Assembly: GCA_902785575.1 (NCBI GenBank) | Contig: CACZZF010000002.1 | Coordinates: 94,655-158,654 of the forward strand | DNA: 64,000 bases | Direction: 5' to 3' | From: an uncultured Bacteroidia bacterium | Lineage (GTDB): Bacteria; Bacteroidota; Bacteroidia; Bacteroidales; UBA932 | Shown: one piece after another, positions 1 through 9,444 of the stretch | How the letters are laid out: the number at the start of each line of letters is the position of its first letter | How positions within the stretch are numbered: the first letter of the stretch is position 1 | Made by a program: the position numbers and the translations under genes | Notes under the pieces: model-generated | Told to the model about the DNA's origin: nothing | Databases searched by the model: none | The model's input: the letters and a program-made list of their open reading frames with translations, nothing else

Positions 1-1097
1 GAATTCAAGATGTTGAAAGATATGTCTTGCGCTGCTGCCATGTTGCCCATGGCGAACATTATATGGGCGAGGCGGACATCTACGTTTCCTCCCTGCGACA
101 TAAAAGTCAAAGAGGTGACTCCTCTCTGATCGTATTTGAACAGGTCTTCCGTGAGCTGCCCCTTCATTGCGAGGGCGAGATTGAGATAATTGGCGGTTCC
201 CGGAGTCCATTCGTGGTGTCTGCAGGCTGCAATCAGCTCATCCCACCTGTCGTTGACAGTATAATATTCATATTCATACGTCGTTAACTGGGACTTCCGG
301 TCGAAGTTCCTGGCGATTTTCCCTGAATAGAACAATGATGCCAGGAATATGATTAAGGATCCTGTTAATATCGTTTTTCCAGTCCGTTCTCGTTTAGGTG
401 AAGTTGAATCTGCCCAGGTGCCGATAACTGCTTCAGTAAGAAGATATACCACTAAAATAGCTATCCAAGGAGCCCAATGGATCGCTGGCATTGTCGCGTC
501 AAGGTCGTAGAAGAAGACCGGGGTAAAAGCTGCCGCCCATGTAGGAATAACTGCCAGGAAGAATGCGGCCACACCACAGGCCGCGGCTACGGCTATGAGC
601 AAAAGGAACCATGCGATGGGCAAAAACCCTTTCTTCCGGTACCGCGATGCTACACAGAGAGCGAATAGGATAGCGGCTGGTCCAGCTGTGAAATAGAGGA
701 TTATAGTAAGTATTACGCCCCACAGGACTCTGTACGAATGAACTCTTTTGAAGATAACCAGCCCGGTTTCTACAAGGAGAATTGCTGTCAGATAATCAAA
801 ATGGAGGCTGTTGTCTGAAAGAGAGGCTCCTATGAAACATGCTGGCAAAAGGCATAGAGGTATTATCCGCCAATCCTTCCGGGATCCTCTCACTGCTACC
901 CAAAGAAGATAACCAGAGAGGGCAAGGAGCAATAGTGTCAGGATTAATGCCAGAGTTGGATTCCAGAAAAACTGTACGATGAACTGGGCGAGCAAAGCTG
1001 CTAGCCCACCAACTTTGAACAAGGTGCCAAAGATCCAGGCCTTGTCGAACATGAACAGCTGTTGCTGTTCGCGATATGCCAGGGCGTAATGGTTCAT
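1..1097 (-). CDS. DUF6057-like multi-pass membrane protein (C-terminus cut by window edge)
   Basis: An uninterrupted minus-strand frame runs from an ATG at 1097 to the left edge with no stop, giving 365 visible codons. The protein starts MNHYALAYREQQQLFMFD, a GGL-x(5)-QFIVQFF stretch follows, then about eight hydrophobic segments up to residue ~250, then a soluble part that looks like the start of a TPR-like region (TANYLNLALAMKG, VDVRLAHIMFAMGN). The REQxQLF start and the GG..QFF motif recall the Bacteroidota DUF6057 family, whose function is unknown to me. A good promoter lies just upstream at 1118-1149, inside the end of the preceding gene, so it is probably transcribed on its own. Frame and membrane nature are sure; the family name is recalled from memory. 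Confidence 0.75.
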   Translation of the reverse strand, partial: MNHYALAYREQQQLFMFDKAWIFGTLFKVGGLAALLAQFIVQFFWNPTLALILTLLLLALSGYLLWVAVRGSRKDWRIIPLCLLPACFIGASLSDNSLHFDYLTAILLVETGLVIFKRVHSYRVLWGVILTIILYFTAGPAAILFALCVASRYRKKGFLPIAWFLLLIAVAAACGVAAFFLAVIPTWAAAFTPVFFYDLDATMPAIHWAPWIAILVVYLLTEAVIGTWADSTSPKRERTGKTILTGSLIIFLASLFYSGKIARNFDRKSQLTTYEYEYYTVNDRWDELIAACRHHEWTPGTANYLNLALAMKGQLTEDLFKYDQRGVTSLTFMSQGGNVDVRLAHIMFAMGNMAAAQDISFNILN

Positions 1098-1104
1098 TAG
1101 TTAT

Positions 1105-1123
1105 GGTTTGCGTTATGCAAACC
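1105..1123. repeat. Inverted repeat in the leader of the DUF6057-like gene
   Basis: Perfect 7-bp arms GGTTTGC and GCAAACC separated by GTTAT. The right arm overlaps the -7 element of the promoter read on the minus strand and the dyad ends 8 bases before the start codon. No T-run follows, so it is not a terminator; it could be an operator or a leader hairpin. Confidence 0.4.
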
Positions 1124-1149
1124 TACATATTATTAAGCGAAGTTACAAA
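1118..1149 (-). promoter_or_regulatory. Bacteroidota-type promoter for the DUF6057-like gene
   Basis: Read on the minus strand: TTTG (1149-1146), 20 bases, TAGGTTTG (1125-1118). This matches the TTTG-N~20-TAnnTTTG pattern known for Bacteroides sigma factor promoters. It overlaps the last codons of the upstream lipoprotein gene. Confidence 0.65.
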
Positions 1150-1592
1150 TTACTGACTTCGTTCACCATGTCGCCCATGGCGAGATATTGCTGGTAAAGA
1201 TCGGTTCCTCCTTCATCCATCTTTTTGATGAAATCTTTGATTCCTTTTCTAGATAAGTAATCAGCTCCTCTGACAGCTTCATAATAAGTCGGTTTGCCGC
1301 TTATTGCACTTACAAAAGAGTCTTTGATGAAAATATAGCGAATAGATTCCTTGAGTATTTTTTCCTCCGTAACCTTTCCTATGGCATATCCCTGGAATAT
1401 GCATAGGCTATCACAATTGTAAATGAGTTTAAGGTCTTTAACTTCAGTGTCTCCTACAACGCCGAGGTAAGTTGCCATTTCCTCGTTCACTTTATTCTGG
1501 AGATGGATTCTCGCTATTGGGGCCAATCCTTTCTCTCCACATGAAATAAGAGCCAGTGCGTATATGAGAAGTGTGAAATAAATGTGTCTCAT
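1143..1592 (-). CDS. Small hypothetical lipoprotein
   Basis: 149 aa from the ATG at 1592, chosen over an in-frame upstream start (1631) because it opens directly into a lipoprotein signal (MRHIYFTLLIYALALISCGEK, lipobox ALISC) while the upstream stretch is encoded by a terminator hairpin. The mature part is about 125 residues, rich in Lys, Ile and Tyr, with no motif I recognise. It sits downstream of the SusC/SusD genes, but the hairpin and T-run at 1600-1629 end 8 bases before its start codon, so it is either expressed by read-through or from a promoter I cannot see. Function unknown. Confidence 0.7.
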   Translation of the reverse strand: MRHIYFTLLIYALALISCGEKGLAPIARIHLQNKVNEEMATYLGVVGDTEVKDLKLIYNCDSLCIFQGYAIGKVTEEKILKESIRYIFIKDSFVSAISGKPTYYEAVRGADYLSRKGIKDFIKKMDEGGTDLYQQYLAMGDMVNEVSNL

Positions 1593-1599
1593 GATTAAT

Positions 1600-1629
1600 A
1601 AAAAGACCGGCCCCTTGCCGGAGCCGGTC
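1600..1629 (-). terminator. Intrinsic terminator after susD-like gene
   Basis: Minus-strand hairpin with arms GACCGGC (1629-1623) and GCCGGTC (1611-1605) and an 11-base loop, followed by a five-T run. It lies 20 bases past the stop of the SusD-like gene and just before the start codon of the small lipoprotein. Confidence 0.75.
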
Positions 1630-1648
1630 AATTCTGATTTATAAGCTA

Positions 1649-3685
1649 TTAATAACCAGCATTCTGAGGAATCTGCTTGTCCTTGTTAGAATCGATGATC
1701 TGAGCAGGGATCGGGAATACATAGTTATGAGGCTTGAAGTTGCTGTAGTGGCGGGTCTTCCCCATTTCGTCAATATAAGACTCACGAGGATTGTTAGCGA
1801 CACCTTCGTAACCGAAACCATACTTGTGAACACGCTCATACATATAGTTGGACGTGGTGGCATCCTGGGTAGGATACTTGGAAGTCACATAGGTGGCGTT
1901 CGGGTTGCAAGACAAACGGCTTAGAGTGATCCAGCGCTGTTCCTCACCAAAGAGCTCGCGGATACGTTCGTCCATGATGTAATCGATATCAATCTGGCTT
2001 GCTTCAGCCCTCTTTGCACCTGCGCGGTCACGGAGGACATTGATATCATCGGCGGCACCGGCGGGGTTGTTCTGGGCGAGACGAGCCTCAGCGCGGAGCA
2101 GATAGGTCTCGGCGATACGGATCATGTAGAAGTCGCAGTCATAGATATTGTAAGCATAGACGTTACGGAAAGGATGCTTATCATCGGAGAACTTCCAGAA
2201 ACGAGGAGTGATGTTCATAGTATCACTTGCGGTGATCACATAAGCGTTGTCATCAGGATGATCGAGCTCGCGCTGTTTGAGTTCAGCTTTGATCTGTGAC
2301 CACTTTTTACCTGAAGGGGTATAGTAGTCGCGCTGGATCATGACCTCGGATCCACGGAAGTCGTTAGGATCATCCCATACACTACCATTAATGTCGCCGG
2401 CGGGACGGGTCACATACTCATTGGCGAGGAGGGTAAGACCATAGGCGGCACCATTACCCTGTGAACGGCAAGCAAGAGAGTCTAGACCTGTGCTCAGGTT
2501 ATACATGGTCTTGCGGCCGACGGCGTCCTTGACATCTTTGTTAGGAGCTCCGGCATTAGGAACGTTGGCTCCTGCAGGGAAGCATACAGCATCCGTTGAG
2601 AAGATATAGAAGACGTTGCCGTCCTTATCCTTACGGGTACCATTCTTACCACCCATAGGAACCCAAGGTGACCATACCGCCTCGATAGGAGCGGTATGAG
2701 TACGCCACCAGGAGTCTCCGGAACCACCGAGGGTCCATTGATCGGAATCGGAGAAGTCTGACTGGCAAACCCAGATAGCTTCCTTGTTGGCAGGGTCATT
2801 CGAATTACCATCTTTCGCATTGGTTCCATCGGTTTTCGCGGAGCAACGGAAGAGATCCCAATAAGCGCCTTGAGGAGCCGCGAGGGAGTTGCCGTAACGG
2901 TCAGCGGCCTGATCGGCACGGTTACCGAAACGGGTTGTCATGATATGGTAATCGCCATCCTGGCCATTAATGACTCGGGAAGCGGCATCCTCTGCTTCTT
3001 TGAACTTACCGAGAGCAAGATAGGTCTCAGCAAGGTAATGGGCGGCTGCAGCCTTGGTTATGGTTCCCATCAAACGCGGAGTTGTCGGAAGATTCTCCTC
3101 AGCCCACTTGAAATCCTCGGCGATCTTCTCCCAAGCTTCCTGACGGGAGAGGAGTTCGTAGTCATAACGCGCTTCAGTGGTCATGTGCTCTGAATACATG
3201 ACACCGCCGTACATTCCTGCGAGGACGCGGTATGCCCAAGCCCTCATGAAGATAGCCTCAGCGCGAAGCTCATTCTTCTTGGTGGCGGTGGAATAGGTGA
3301 CACCCTCGTTTTGGTCAATCATGTCGACAACGGTATTGGCACGGTTGGCGAGCTTGTACATATAATCTGGCCAGTGGCGGGCATAACCACTCTGATCTGT
3401 CAGAGTAGCCCAGTTGGACATGTGGTCAGTAGCGCTAGTCTCGGAGAATGAATCCAGTCCGACACCAAGGAGCATGAAAGAGTGAGTCGTACGCATGCAA
3501 CCATAGATCATGTACTGTACCTCCGCATAGCAGGATGCGAGTCCAATTTCCATAGCGCGCTCAGACTGGTAGAAACCTGCGGAGTCGTTCTTGTAGGATT
3601 TTTCCTCAAGGAATTCCTCATCATTGCAGGCGCTGAAGAGAATGACACAGGCCGCGAGAGCAGCGAATATTTTATAAATCTTCAT
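1649..3685 (-). CDS. SusD/RagB-family outer-surface glycan-binding lipoprotein
   Basis: 678 aa. The N-terminus is a lipoprotein signal with lipobox FSACN (Cys ~20), followed by the typical SusD opening (EEFLEEKSYKNDSAGFYQSE). The helical TPR core covers roughly residues 70-240 (RAEAIFMRAWAYRVLAGMYG, HYLAETYLALGKFKEAEDAA), and the C-terminal RagB/SusD signature is present (YLLRAEARLAQNNPAGAADDINVLRDRA, DYIMDERIRELFGEE). SusD proteins sit on the outer face of the outer membrane as a lid on the SusC channel and hold glycans for import. It follows the SusC-type gene by 19 bases and the pair ends at a hairpin terminator. Together with the GH92 enzymes behind it the ligand is probably a mannose-containing glycan. 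The class is certain, the ligand is inferred. Confidence 0.97.
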   Translation of the reverse strand: MKIYKIFAALAACVILFSACNDEEFLEEKSYKNDSAGFYQSERAMEIGLASCYAEVQYMIYGCMRTTHSFMLLGVGLDSFSETSATDHMSNWATLTDQSGYARHWPDYMYKLANRANTVVDMIDQNEGVTYSTATKKNELRAEAIFMRAWAYRVLAGMYGGVMYSEHMTTEARYDYELLSRQEAWEKIAEDFKWAEENLPTTPRLMGTITKAAAAHYLAETYLALGKFKEAEDAASRVINGQDGDYHIMTTRFGNRADQAADRYGNSLAAPQGAYWDLFRCSAKTDGTNAKDGNSNDPANKEAIWVCQSDFSDSDQWTLGGSGDSWWRTHTAPIEAVWSPWVPMGGKNGTRKDKDGNVFYIFSTDAVCFPAGANVPNAGAPNKDVKDAVGRKTMYNLSTGLDSLACRSQGNGAAYGLTLLANEYVTRPAGDINGSVWDDPNDFRGSEVMIQRDYYTPSGKKWSQIKAELKQRELDHPDDNAYVITASDTMNITPRFWKFSDDKHPFRNVYAYNIYDCDFYMIRIAETYLLRAEARLAQNNPAGAADDINVLRDRAGAKRAEASQIDIDYIMDERIRELFGEEQRWITLSRLSCNPNATYVTSKYPTQDATTSNYMYERVHKYGFGYEGVANNPRESYIDEMGKTRHYSNFKPHNYVFPIPAQIIDSNKDKQIPQNAGY

Positions 3686-3704
3686 AATTCCTTCTGTGTT
3701 AATG

Positions 3705-6700
3705 TTAGAATGTCAGGTTGACACCGACGGTAACAGTCTTGTAGGCTCCGTTGCTGCCGTAACGGTCTGAACCAGCGTTGGCGGCAATTGTGCCGGCATT
3801 TTCAGGATCGATACCAGACCAGTTAGAGATAGTGATAAGGTCAGTGGCGGCGACATAAATGCGAGTAGCATCAAGGCCGATGGCCTTAGTGATCTTAGGA
3901 TCGATATTGTAGGAGAACACGAGGTCCTTCAGTTTGAGGAAGGAACGTGAGTTCCAGAATTGATAGTTGAGAGACTTTCCAAGAGTGGAGCTGCCCCATC
4001 CGTAACGTGGATACCTGTCTCCATCACCCTCAGCCTGCCATGGCTTGACAGAAGCGAGCTGTGCGCCACCAGTCATTGTTGTGCCAAAGGCGTTCGGGTC
4101 GAACCAGAGGAAGTGAGTCTTGTCACCCTGTGCCCAACGGAAGTTGAAGTAGAGGGAGAATCCCTTCCAACTCAAGGTGTTGCCAAAGTTAACTGTGAAG
4201 AGAGGATCCGGAGAACCGATGTAATGACGGTCGTCAGCGGAAATCTCGCCGTCACCATTGTAGTCTTCGAACTTGATGTCACCAGGGACAGCGTCCGGCT
4301 GGACCTTGTGAGCATCGATCTCTGCCTGATTCTGGAAAACGCCAAGCTTCTTAACATCGTAACCGGCACCGATAGGATAACCAACCTGGAGTGCGTAGTA
4401 TGAGTCAAAACCATAAGAAGTGGCATTTGCGATATCATCAGCTTCCTTACCATCATAGCCAGGTCCGAAGAGGGAGACGAGTTTATTGGCGTTGGAATCG
4501 AACACTAGGTTGCTCTCCCAGCGGAAAGTCTCCTTTCCGTTTCCATTGATATTAATCGAATTGAGGGCAATTTCAATACCCTTGTTGGATACCTTACCCA
4601 CGTTGTCCCAAACATCCGTGTAACCGGAGAAGTAAGGAGCACTACGGCGAACAAGCATGTTGGTGGTGTTGCCTGCGTAGACATCCACACTACCATTCAG
4701 GCGGCTCTCAAGGAGAGCGAAATCCAAACCGATATTGTATTTCTCAACAGTAGCCCAAGTAAGGTTAGGGTTAGGAACATTGGTCATAGCCATACCAAGA
4801 TTGCTGTCGTCACCGAGCCAAGTCATGGAGATGTTACCATTGTTGCTTGTGGCCTTCTCTACTGTAGCCTGTGTAGCGCCAGGAGAAACGGAACGGGATC
4901 CGTTCTGTCCCCAAGAGAGACGGAGCTTCAAGAAATCGAAGATGCCATCCTTCATGAATTCCTCGTTGGAGATGACCCATGCCGCGGAAGCACCGTAGAA
5001 GTTGCCCCACTTGCGACCTACTCCGAAAGCGGAATAACCGTCACGACGGAAGTTCACAGTCGCATAGTATTTATTCGCATAGTTGTAATTGGCACGGGCG
5101 AGATAACCGATAGCCTGTGATTCAACACGGGTTCTGTTAGGTGTCCATGTCTTTGCGGTTGAAAGGTTGTACTGGGCAAGGTTGGTAGGAGTGTCAAAAC
5201 CACTGAATCCGATGGAAAGGCCGTTGCTATTGGTCTTTTCACGGGTGTAACCCAGCATAAAGTCCATATGGTGCTTTCCGAAATCCTTTGTGTAGGTCAG
5301 GATTTGGTCGATATTCCAAGCCGCATAGTTGGACGTTGAGGAATTACCGCTGGCGGATGCGTTGAACTGCTGAGGATTGTCCATGTCGGTAACCCTTTCG
5401 GTGTTCACCTTGATTTCAGGCATGTTAAATACATCCGAGTAGGAAGCGTTGCGCTGTCCCTGCATGGTGATCTTATAGCTCAATCCAGGAATGAACGGGA
5501 AGTCGATTTGGGCGTAGGCCACACCATTGAGGTTGGCGCTCTTGCTTCCGCGTTTTGTCCAAAGGTGGGAGTCATTCTCTCCAGCACCCCAATAAGGGCT
5601 GGCGGTACTTCCATCAGGCACACTGTTGTACCAGTTCTCATAACCAGGCTGTATCGCATGGACAAAAGAAAGAGGAGTCATCCAGAAAGCGTTCTGGATC
5701 TTTGCGGTCTGACCCCAGCTGTTGGCCCAAAGATAGTTGGCTTTTGCACCAACGGTCAGCCAATCGGTGACATTGATGTCAACCTTACCCATCGCACCTG
5801 CTTTCTCGTAGTCGTCACCCTTACGGATACCCTGCTGACGAGTGTAGTCAGAGGAAACGTAGTAGCTGACATTCTTGGCTTTTCCACCCACGCTGACGTC
5901 GTACTTCTGTCCGACACCCTTGCGGGATATCTCTTCAAGCCAATTGACCCACTGTCCGTTATTCCAAGCATCAAGTTCGCGGGCGGAGAGAAGTCCGGAA
6001 TTGGCGGCGTTGTCCAGGCTTCCGAAATCACTCCAATTCTTGTCCTTGAAGTTGGCGTTACCAAGGGCCTGCTGGCTGTAGAAACGGTTCTTCAGGAAGG
6101 TCTCTTTGTCGTTAACCATCTTGGGCATGCGGCTCCAGTCAGAGAGACTGACGCTGGCGTTGAAGTTGACGACAGGCTTCTCGCTGGTTCCATGTTTGGT
6201 GGTGATGATGATAACACCATTAGCTGCACGGGAACCGTAGATAGCAGCGGCTGAAGCGTCCTTGAGAACATCAATGCTTTGGATGTCAGCGGTGTTGATA
6301 GAGTTGATCGAGCCATAGGAGAGAACACCGTCGATGACAAGCAGAGGCTGGTTGACACTCTGCGCGCTTGAGGAGATACTTCCTCCTGTAGGGATGGCGT
6401 TCTTACCGCGGATAGTCATCGTCGCTGTGTTGTCACCGCCTGCGGTACTTGTAGGAGCATAGCTGAAACCAGCTACACGGCTAGAGAGTCCAGAGAGGGC
6501 ATTAGGGTTCGGAAGAGCGGAAATGTTCTTGTCATTCCCATAGTTAACACTAGCGATAGCTCCGGACACGTCCTTCTTGCGGGCGGTACCGTAACCGACA
6601 ACCACGACCTCATCAAGGAAAGCGGAGTCGTCTTTCAACTGGACGTTGATGGTCCGCTGCGAGCCGACAGTGACTTCCTCAGAGGCGTAACCGATGCTGG

Positions 6701-6917
6701 AGAAGACCAGGACGGCACCCTGCTTGAGATTGGACAAGCTGTAATTACCGTCGAGGTCCGTCATTGTGCCGGTGGTGGTGCCCTTTACGAGGACATTCAC
6801 TCCGACAAGAGGTTCGCCTGACTGGTCTGTGACCTTACCGGACACAGCGGTCTGTGCGAACACTTGAGCTCCTATAAAAAGAAGCGCAAGCATAACCGTA
6901 ATGAAACGTTTACCCAT
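3705..6917 (-). CDS. SusC/RagA-family TonB-dependent glycan transporter
   Basis: 1070 aa. Signal peptide (cleavage near VFAQTAVSG), then a carboxypeptidase-regulatory-like domain (~25-100, SGKVTDQSGEPLVGVNVLVKG), a TonB-box region (DEVVVVGYGTARKKDVSGA), a plug domain (~115-240, with QPLLVIDGVL and IYGSRAANGVIIITTK), and a long beta-barrel ending in aromatic NLTF, as expected for an outer-membrane protein. It imports oligosaccharides using TonB/ExbBD energy together with the SusD-like partner downstream. A TTG-N20-TATATTTG promoter sits about 160 bases upstream, leaving a long leader. No missing motif was seen. Confidence 0.97.
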   Translation of the reverse strand: MGKRFITVMLALLFIGAQVFAQTAVSGKVTDQSGEPLVGVNVLVKGTTTGTMTDLDGNYSLSNLKQGAVLVFSSIGYASEEVTVGSQRTINVQLKDDSAFLDEVVVVGYGTARKKDVSGAIASVNYGNDKNISALPNPNALSGLSSRVAGFSYAPTSTAGGDNTATMTIRGKNAIPTGGSISSSAQSVNQPLLVIDGVLSYGSINSINTADIQSIDVLKDASAAAIYGSRAANGVIIITTKHGTSEKPVVNFNASVSLSDWSRMPKMVNDKETFLKNRFYSQQALGNANFKDKNWSDFGSLDNAANSGLLSARELDAWNNGQWVNWLEEISRKGVGQKYDVSVGGKAKNVSYYVSSDYTRQQGIRKGDDYEKAGAMGKVDINVTDWLTVGAKANYLWANSWGQTAKIQNAFWMTPLSFVHAIQPGYENWYNSVPDGSTASPYWGAGENDSHLWTKRGSKSANLNGVAYAQIDFPFIPGLSYKITMQGQRNASYSDVFNMPEIKVNTERVTDMDNPQQFNASASGNSSTSNYAAWNIDQILTYTKDFGKHHMDFMLGYTREKTNSNGLSIGFSGFDTPTNLAQYNLSTAKTWTPNRTRVESQAIGYLARANYNYANKYYATVNFRRDGYSAFGVGRKWGNFYGASAAWVISNEEFMKDGIFDFLKLRLSWGQNGSRSVSPGATQATVEKATSNNGNISMTWLGDDSNLGMAMTNVPNPNLTWATVEKYNIGLDFALLESRLNGSVDVYAGNTTNMLVRRSAPYFSGYTDVWDNVGKVSNKGIEIALNSININGNGKETFRWESNLVFDSNANKLVSLFGPGYDGKEADDIANATSYGFDSYYALQVGYPIGAGYDVKKLGVFQNQAEIDAHKVQPDAVPGDIKFEDYNGDGEISADDRHYIGSPDPLFTVNFGNTLSWKGFSLYFNFRWAQGDKTHFLWFDPNAFGTTMTGGAQLASVKPWQAEGDGDRYPRYGWGSSTLGKSLNYQFWNSRSFLKLKDLVFSYNIDPKITKAIGLDATRIYVAATDLITISNWSGIDPENAGTIAANAGSDRYGSNGAYKTVTVGVNLTF

Positions 6918-7078
6918 AAAATGAATGATTTAAAAGGATTTAGTTGCTATTGGTCGAATTCTGCAAAATACCTTATTATTTATTAAATGATTTGTAAGTG
7001 CTTAAACTCTAAATTATTAGCAAATCAGAATAAAAACATTAATCTTTTTTAACACCCTATAATACCAATATAACCTGA

Positions 7079-7109
7079 CAAATATATAAACAAATAAAAA
7101 AAAATACAA
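7079..7109 (-). promoter_or_regulatory. Promoter of the susC/susD-like operon
   Basis: Read on the minus strand: TTG (7109-7107), 20 bases, TATATTTG (7086-7079). Predicted transcription start near 7073, leaving about 155 bases of untranslated leader. The spacer contains the A/T run that also serves the GH92 terminator. Confidence 0.6.
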
Positions 7110-7139
7110 CAATCCCGCCCTCAATGTGGTTTGAGGCGG
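7096..7139 (-). terminator. Probable terminator of the GH92/SGNH gene set
   Basis: On the minus strand a hairpin (CCGCCTCAA / TTGAGGGCGG with one bulged base, 7139-7115) is followed after about ten bases by a run of nine T (7104-7096). The T-run is a little far from the stem, so efficiency is uncertain. Confidence 0.5.
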
Positions 7140-7210
7140 TATTCTATTAAACTTCATTACTTTTTCGGAATAATACCACAGAAAAACACCAGGCTTCGTC
7201 GCTCAAAGAT

Positions 7211-9433
7211 CTATTTCTTAAACGCCCCCTTGACAGGTTTGCGAGCCATTTCAAAATGAAGTGTGGCTCCATTCTTTATGTCATCGTACTTGATGACAGG
7301 GGAATCTAGACGCTTGCCATTGAGCCATGCGGCCTTGACATAGACGGCGTCCTCACTCCAACCCTTGGTGGTCATCTCGATCTTCTTGCCGTTTGATAGG
7401 GTCAGGGACATTCCTGGCACGCAAGGTGAACCGACATAATACCAGTCGGCTCCGGGGCAGAATGGATAGAATCCCAGGCAGTTGAACAGATACCAGGCGC
7501 TCATCTGTCCGCAGTCGTCATTGCCGCTAAGCGATCCAGGCTCGTTGCCATAATAATTCTTTGCCACGTAACGGACCCATTTCTGGCAGTTCCAGGGCTC
7601 TCCGAAATAGTCATATAAATATGTGACGTGATGGCAGGGCTCGTTTCCGTGCCAATAGCCGCCGATGCGGCCCCAGATGTCGTGCGCTCCGGGAATATCC
7701 TCCGGCAGCTCAATGGTGAAGAGCTCGTCAAGGTATTTCTTAAGCCTTTGGCGTCCGGCCAGTTGGACATATCCGTCGAAATCGTGGAAAACGCTCCAAG
7801 TGTACTGCATAGTGAACCCTTCCGTAATGTCACCCCATCCGTTGACGGAGCCGGGACCCTGATAAGCTATCGGAGCGAAAGGATCACGCCAGGCGCCTTT
7901 CGAATCCTTTCCCCTCATGTATCCGGTCTCGGGATCGACAAGATTCTTGTAGTTCATCGAGCGGTTGAGGAAGAAATTATAATCCTCATTATGACCGAGT
8001 TTCTTGGCCACCTGCGCGATGCACCAGTCGTCGTAGGCATATTCGAGAGTCTTGGAAACGCTCTCCTTCTCAAGGTCGAAAGGAACATAGCCGAGAGAGG
8101 TGTATTCGGGAATGCAGTCGTAATGGGCGTTGGTGGCGGTGGTCTTCATCGCTTGGAAAGCCCGCTCGTAATCGAATCCCGGCACATCCTTAAGTATCAT
8201 ATCGGCAAGGATGGAGCATGAGTGATAGCCTATCATGCACCAGGTCTCGCCGCCGTAGAACGACCAGTAGGGGAGCATCTTCTCGGCGCTCTTGTCGAAG
8301 TGGGCGAGCATGGAGTTAGCGATGTCGGCTTGCAGGGGCCTGTTTACGAGATTCATCAGCGGTTCGAAGGCTCTGAAGGTGTCCCAGAAGGAGAATGTCG
8401 TGACGTTGGTGTATCCTTCCGCTTTGCCTATCGTGCCGTCGTGTTCCCTGAACCTGCCGTCAGCGTCCTGGAACAGGAATGGATGCTGCATCGTACGGTA
8501 CACGCTGGTGTAGAAAGTCTCCCGAAGCACCTTGTCGTCACTGTCCAATGAATATGTCCCGAGAGCCTTCTCCCATGTGTTCTCCGCCTCGGCAAGCACT
8601 TTGTCGAAGTCCTTGCCATCCAATTCCTTGAGGTTCAAAAGGGCTCCATCGGTGCCGACTCCTGACACGGCGACCTTGACTTGCAAAGTTCCGGCATTTT
8701 CAAATCCGGCCACAACTTTCAATTTCCGTCCCCAGGCCTCTAGCGAACTGCGGAACCGTTTCGTGTTGTAGATCACCGGTTGTCCGTCCTGGAGGATCGT
8801 GAAGTCATTTATCGGCTCTGAAAAACGTGCGGCGAAAAACACTCGACGGCTCGGATTCCAGCCTGCGACGAGTTTGCTGCCGATGACAGTATATTCATCA
8901 AGCAGTCTCACTTCAGACCATTCGCAGTTCCACTGGAGAGTGTGGTCGATATCAATAGTCACATAAGCGTCCTTGCCGGACGGATAAGTGAATTTGAATA
9001 ATCCGGAACGAAGGGCTGATGTCATTTCGGCCTTTACCCCGCTGTCCAAGGTGATACCGTAGTATCCGGGGTGAGCGTGTTCCTGGCTGTGATCAAGCTT
9101 GGAAGGCTTTGGATCAGAGTTGGTTCCGGGCAGGAACAGAAAATCTCCGAGATCCGGGATACCCGTTCCGCTCAGATGGGTCAGGCTAAAGCCTTGGACT
9201 GATGGCTTGGAATATTTGTACCCGGCGGCACAGTCATAATCCTTGTCATCGCAGTCAGGGCTGATTTGGATCCCTCCATAAGGCAGTTGGGCTCCGGGAT
9301 ACACGTTCCCGAACCCGTCCGTCCCCACGAACACGTTCACATCGTCAATCAACCTCTTTTGTCCGGAAACTAATGATACAGAGAGTGTTATGGAAAAAAG
9401 AGCCGTGGCGGCCAATGCTTTGAGAATATTCAT
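7211..9433 (-). CDS. GH92 family exo-alpha-mannosidase
   Basis: 740 aa with a cleavable signal peptide (ITLSVSLVSGQK). GH92 hallmarks: the N-terminal strand motif VGTDGFGNVYPGAQLPYGG (~36-55), WHGNEPCHHVTYLYDYFG (~595) carrying the Glu that acts as general acid in the family, and GNDDCGQMSAWYLFN (~640) carrying the Asp residues that position water. Family enzymes are calcium-dependent inverting exo-mannosidases acting in the periplasm or at the surface. It starts 11 bases after the other GH92 gene and is surely co-transcribed with it. The linkage cut (alpha-1,2, 1,3, 1,4, 1,6) cannot be told from the sequence. Confidence 0.96.
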   Translation of the reverse strand: MNILKALAATALFSITLSVSLVSGQKRLIDDVNVFVGTDGFGNVYPGAQLPYGGIQISPDCDDKDYDCAAGYKYSKPSVQGFSLTHLSGTGIPDLGDFLFLPGTNSDPKPSKLDHSQEHAHPGYYGITLDSGVKAEMTSALRSGLFKFTYPSGKDAYVTIDIDHTLQWNCEWSEVRLLDEYTVIGSKLVAGWNPSRRVFFAARFSEPINDFTILQDGQPVIYNTKRFRSSLEAWGRKLKVVAGFENAGTLQVKVAVSGVGTDGALLNLKELDGKDFDKVLAEAENTWEKALGTYSLDSDDKVLRETFYTSVYRTMQHPFLFQDADGRFREHDGTIGKAEGYTNVTTFSFWDTFRAFEPLMNLVNRPLQADIANSMLAHFDKSAEKMLPYWSFYGGETWCMIGYHSCSILADMILKDVPGFDYERAFQAMKTTATNAHYDCIPEYTSLGYVPFDLEKESVSKTLEYAYDDWCIAQVAKKLGHNEDYNFFLNRSMNYKNLVDPETGYMRGKDSKGAWRDPFAPIAYQGPGSVNGWGDITEGFTMQYTWSVFHDFDGYVQLAGRQRLKKYLDELFTIELPEDIPGAHDIWGRIGGYWHGNEPCHHVTYLYDYFGEPWNCQKWVRYVAKNYYGNEPGSLSGNDDCGQMSAWYLFNCLGFYPFCPGADWYYVGSPCVPGMSLTLSNGKKIEMTTKGWSEDAVYVKAAWLNGKRLDSPVIKYDDIKNGATLHFEMARKPVKGAFKK

Positions 9434-9444
9434 GGCAAAAGTTA

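Larger units (their letters stand above)
6918..7210. other. 293-base intergenic region upstream of susC-like gene
   Basis: AT-rich stretch between the SusC-like gene and the GH92 gene behind it. It contains the presumed terminator of the GH92 gene (7096-7139) and the SusC promoter (7079-7109), which overlap. The leader from about 7073 to 6918 is AT-rich and I see no riboswitch-like fold or reading frame in it. Confidence 0.6.

Noticed and set aside
7114..7139. The hairpin as a riboswitch or attenuator for susC
   Set aside because: It lies upstream of the predicted susC transcription start and fits better as the end of the preceding GH92 transcript.
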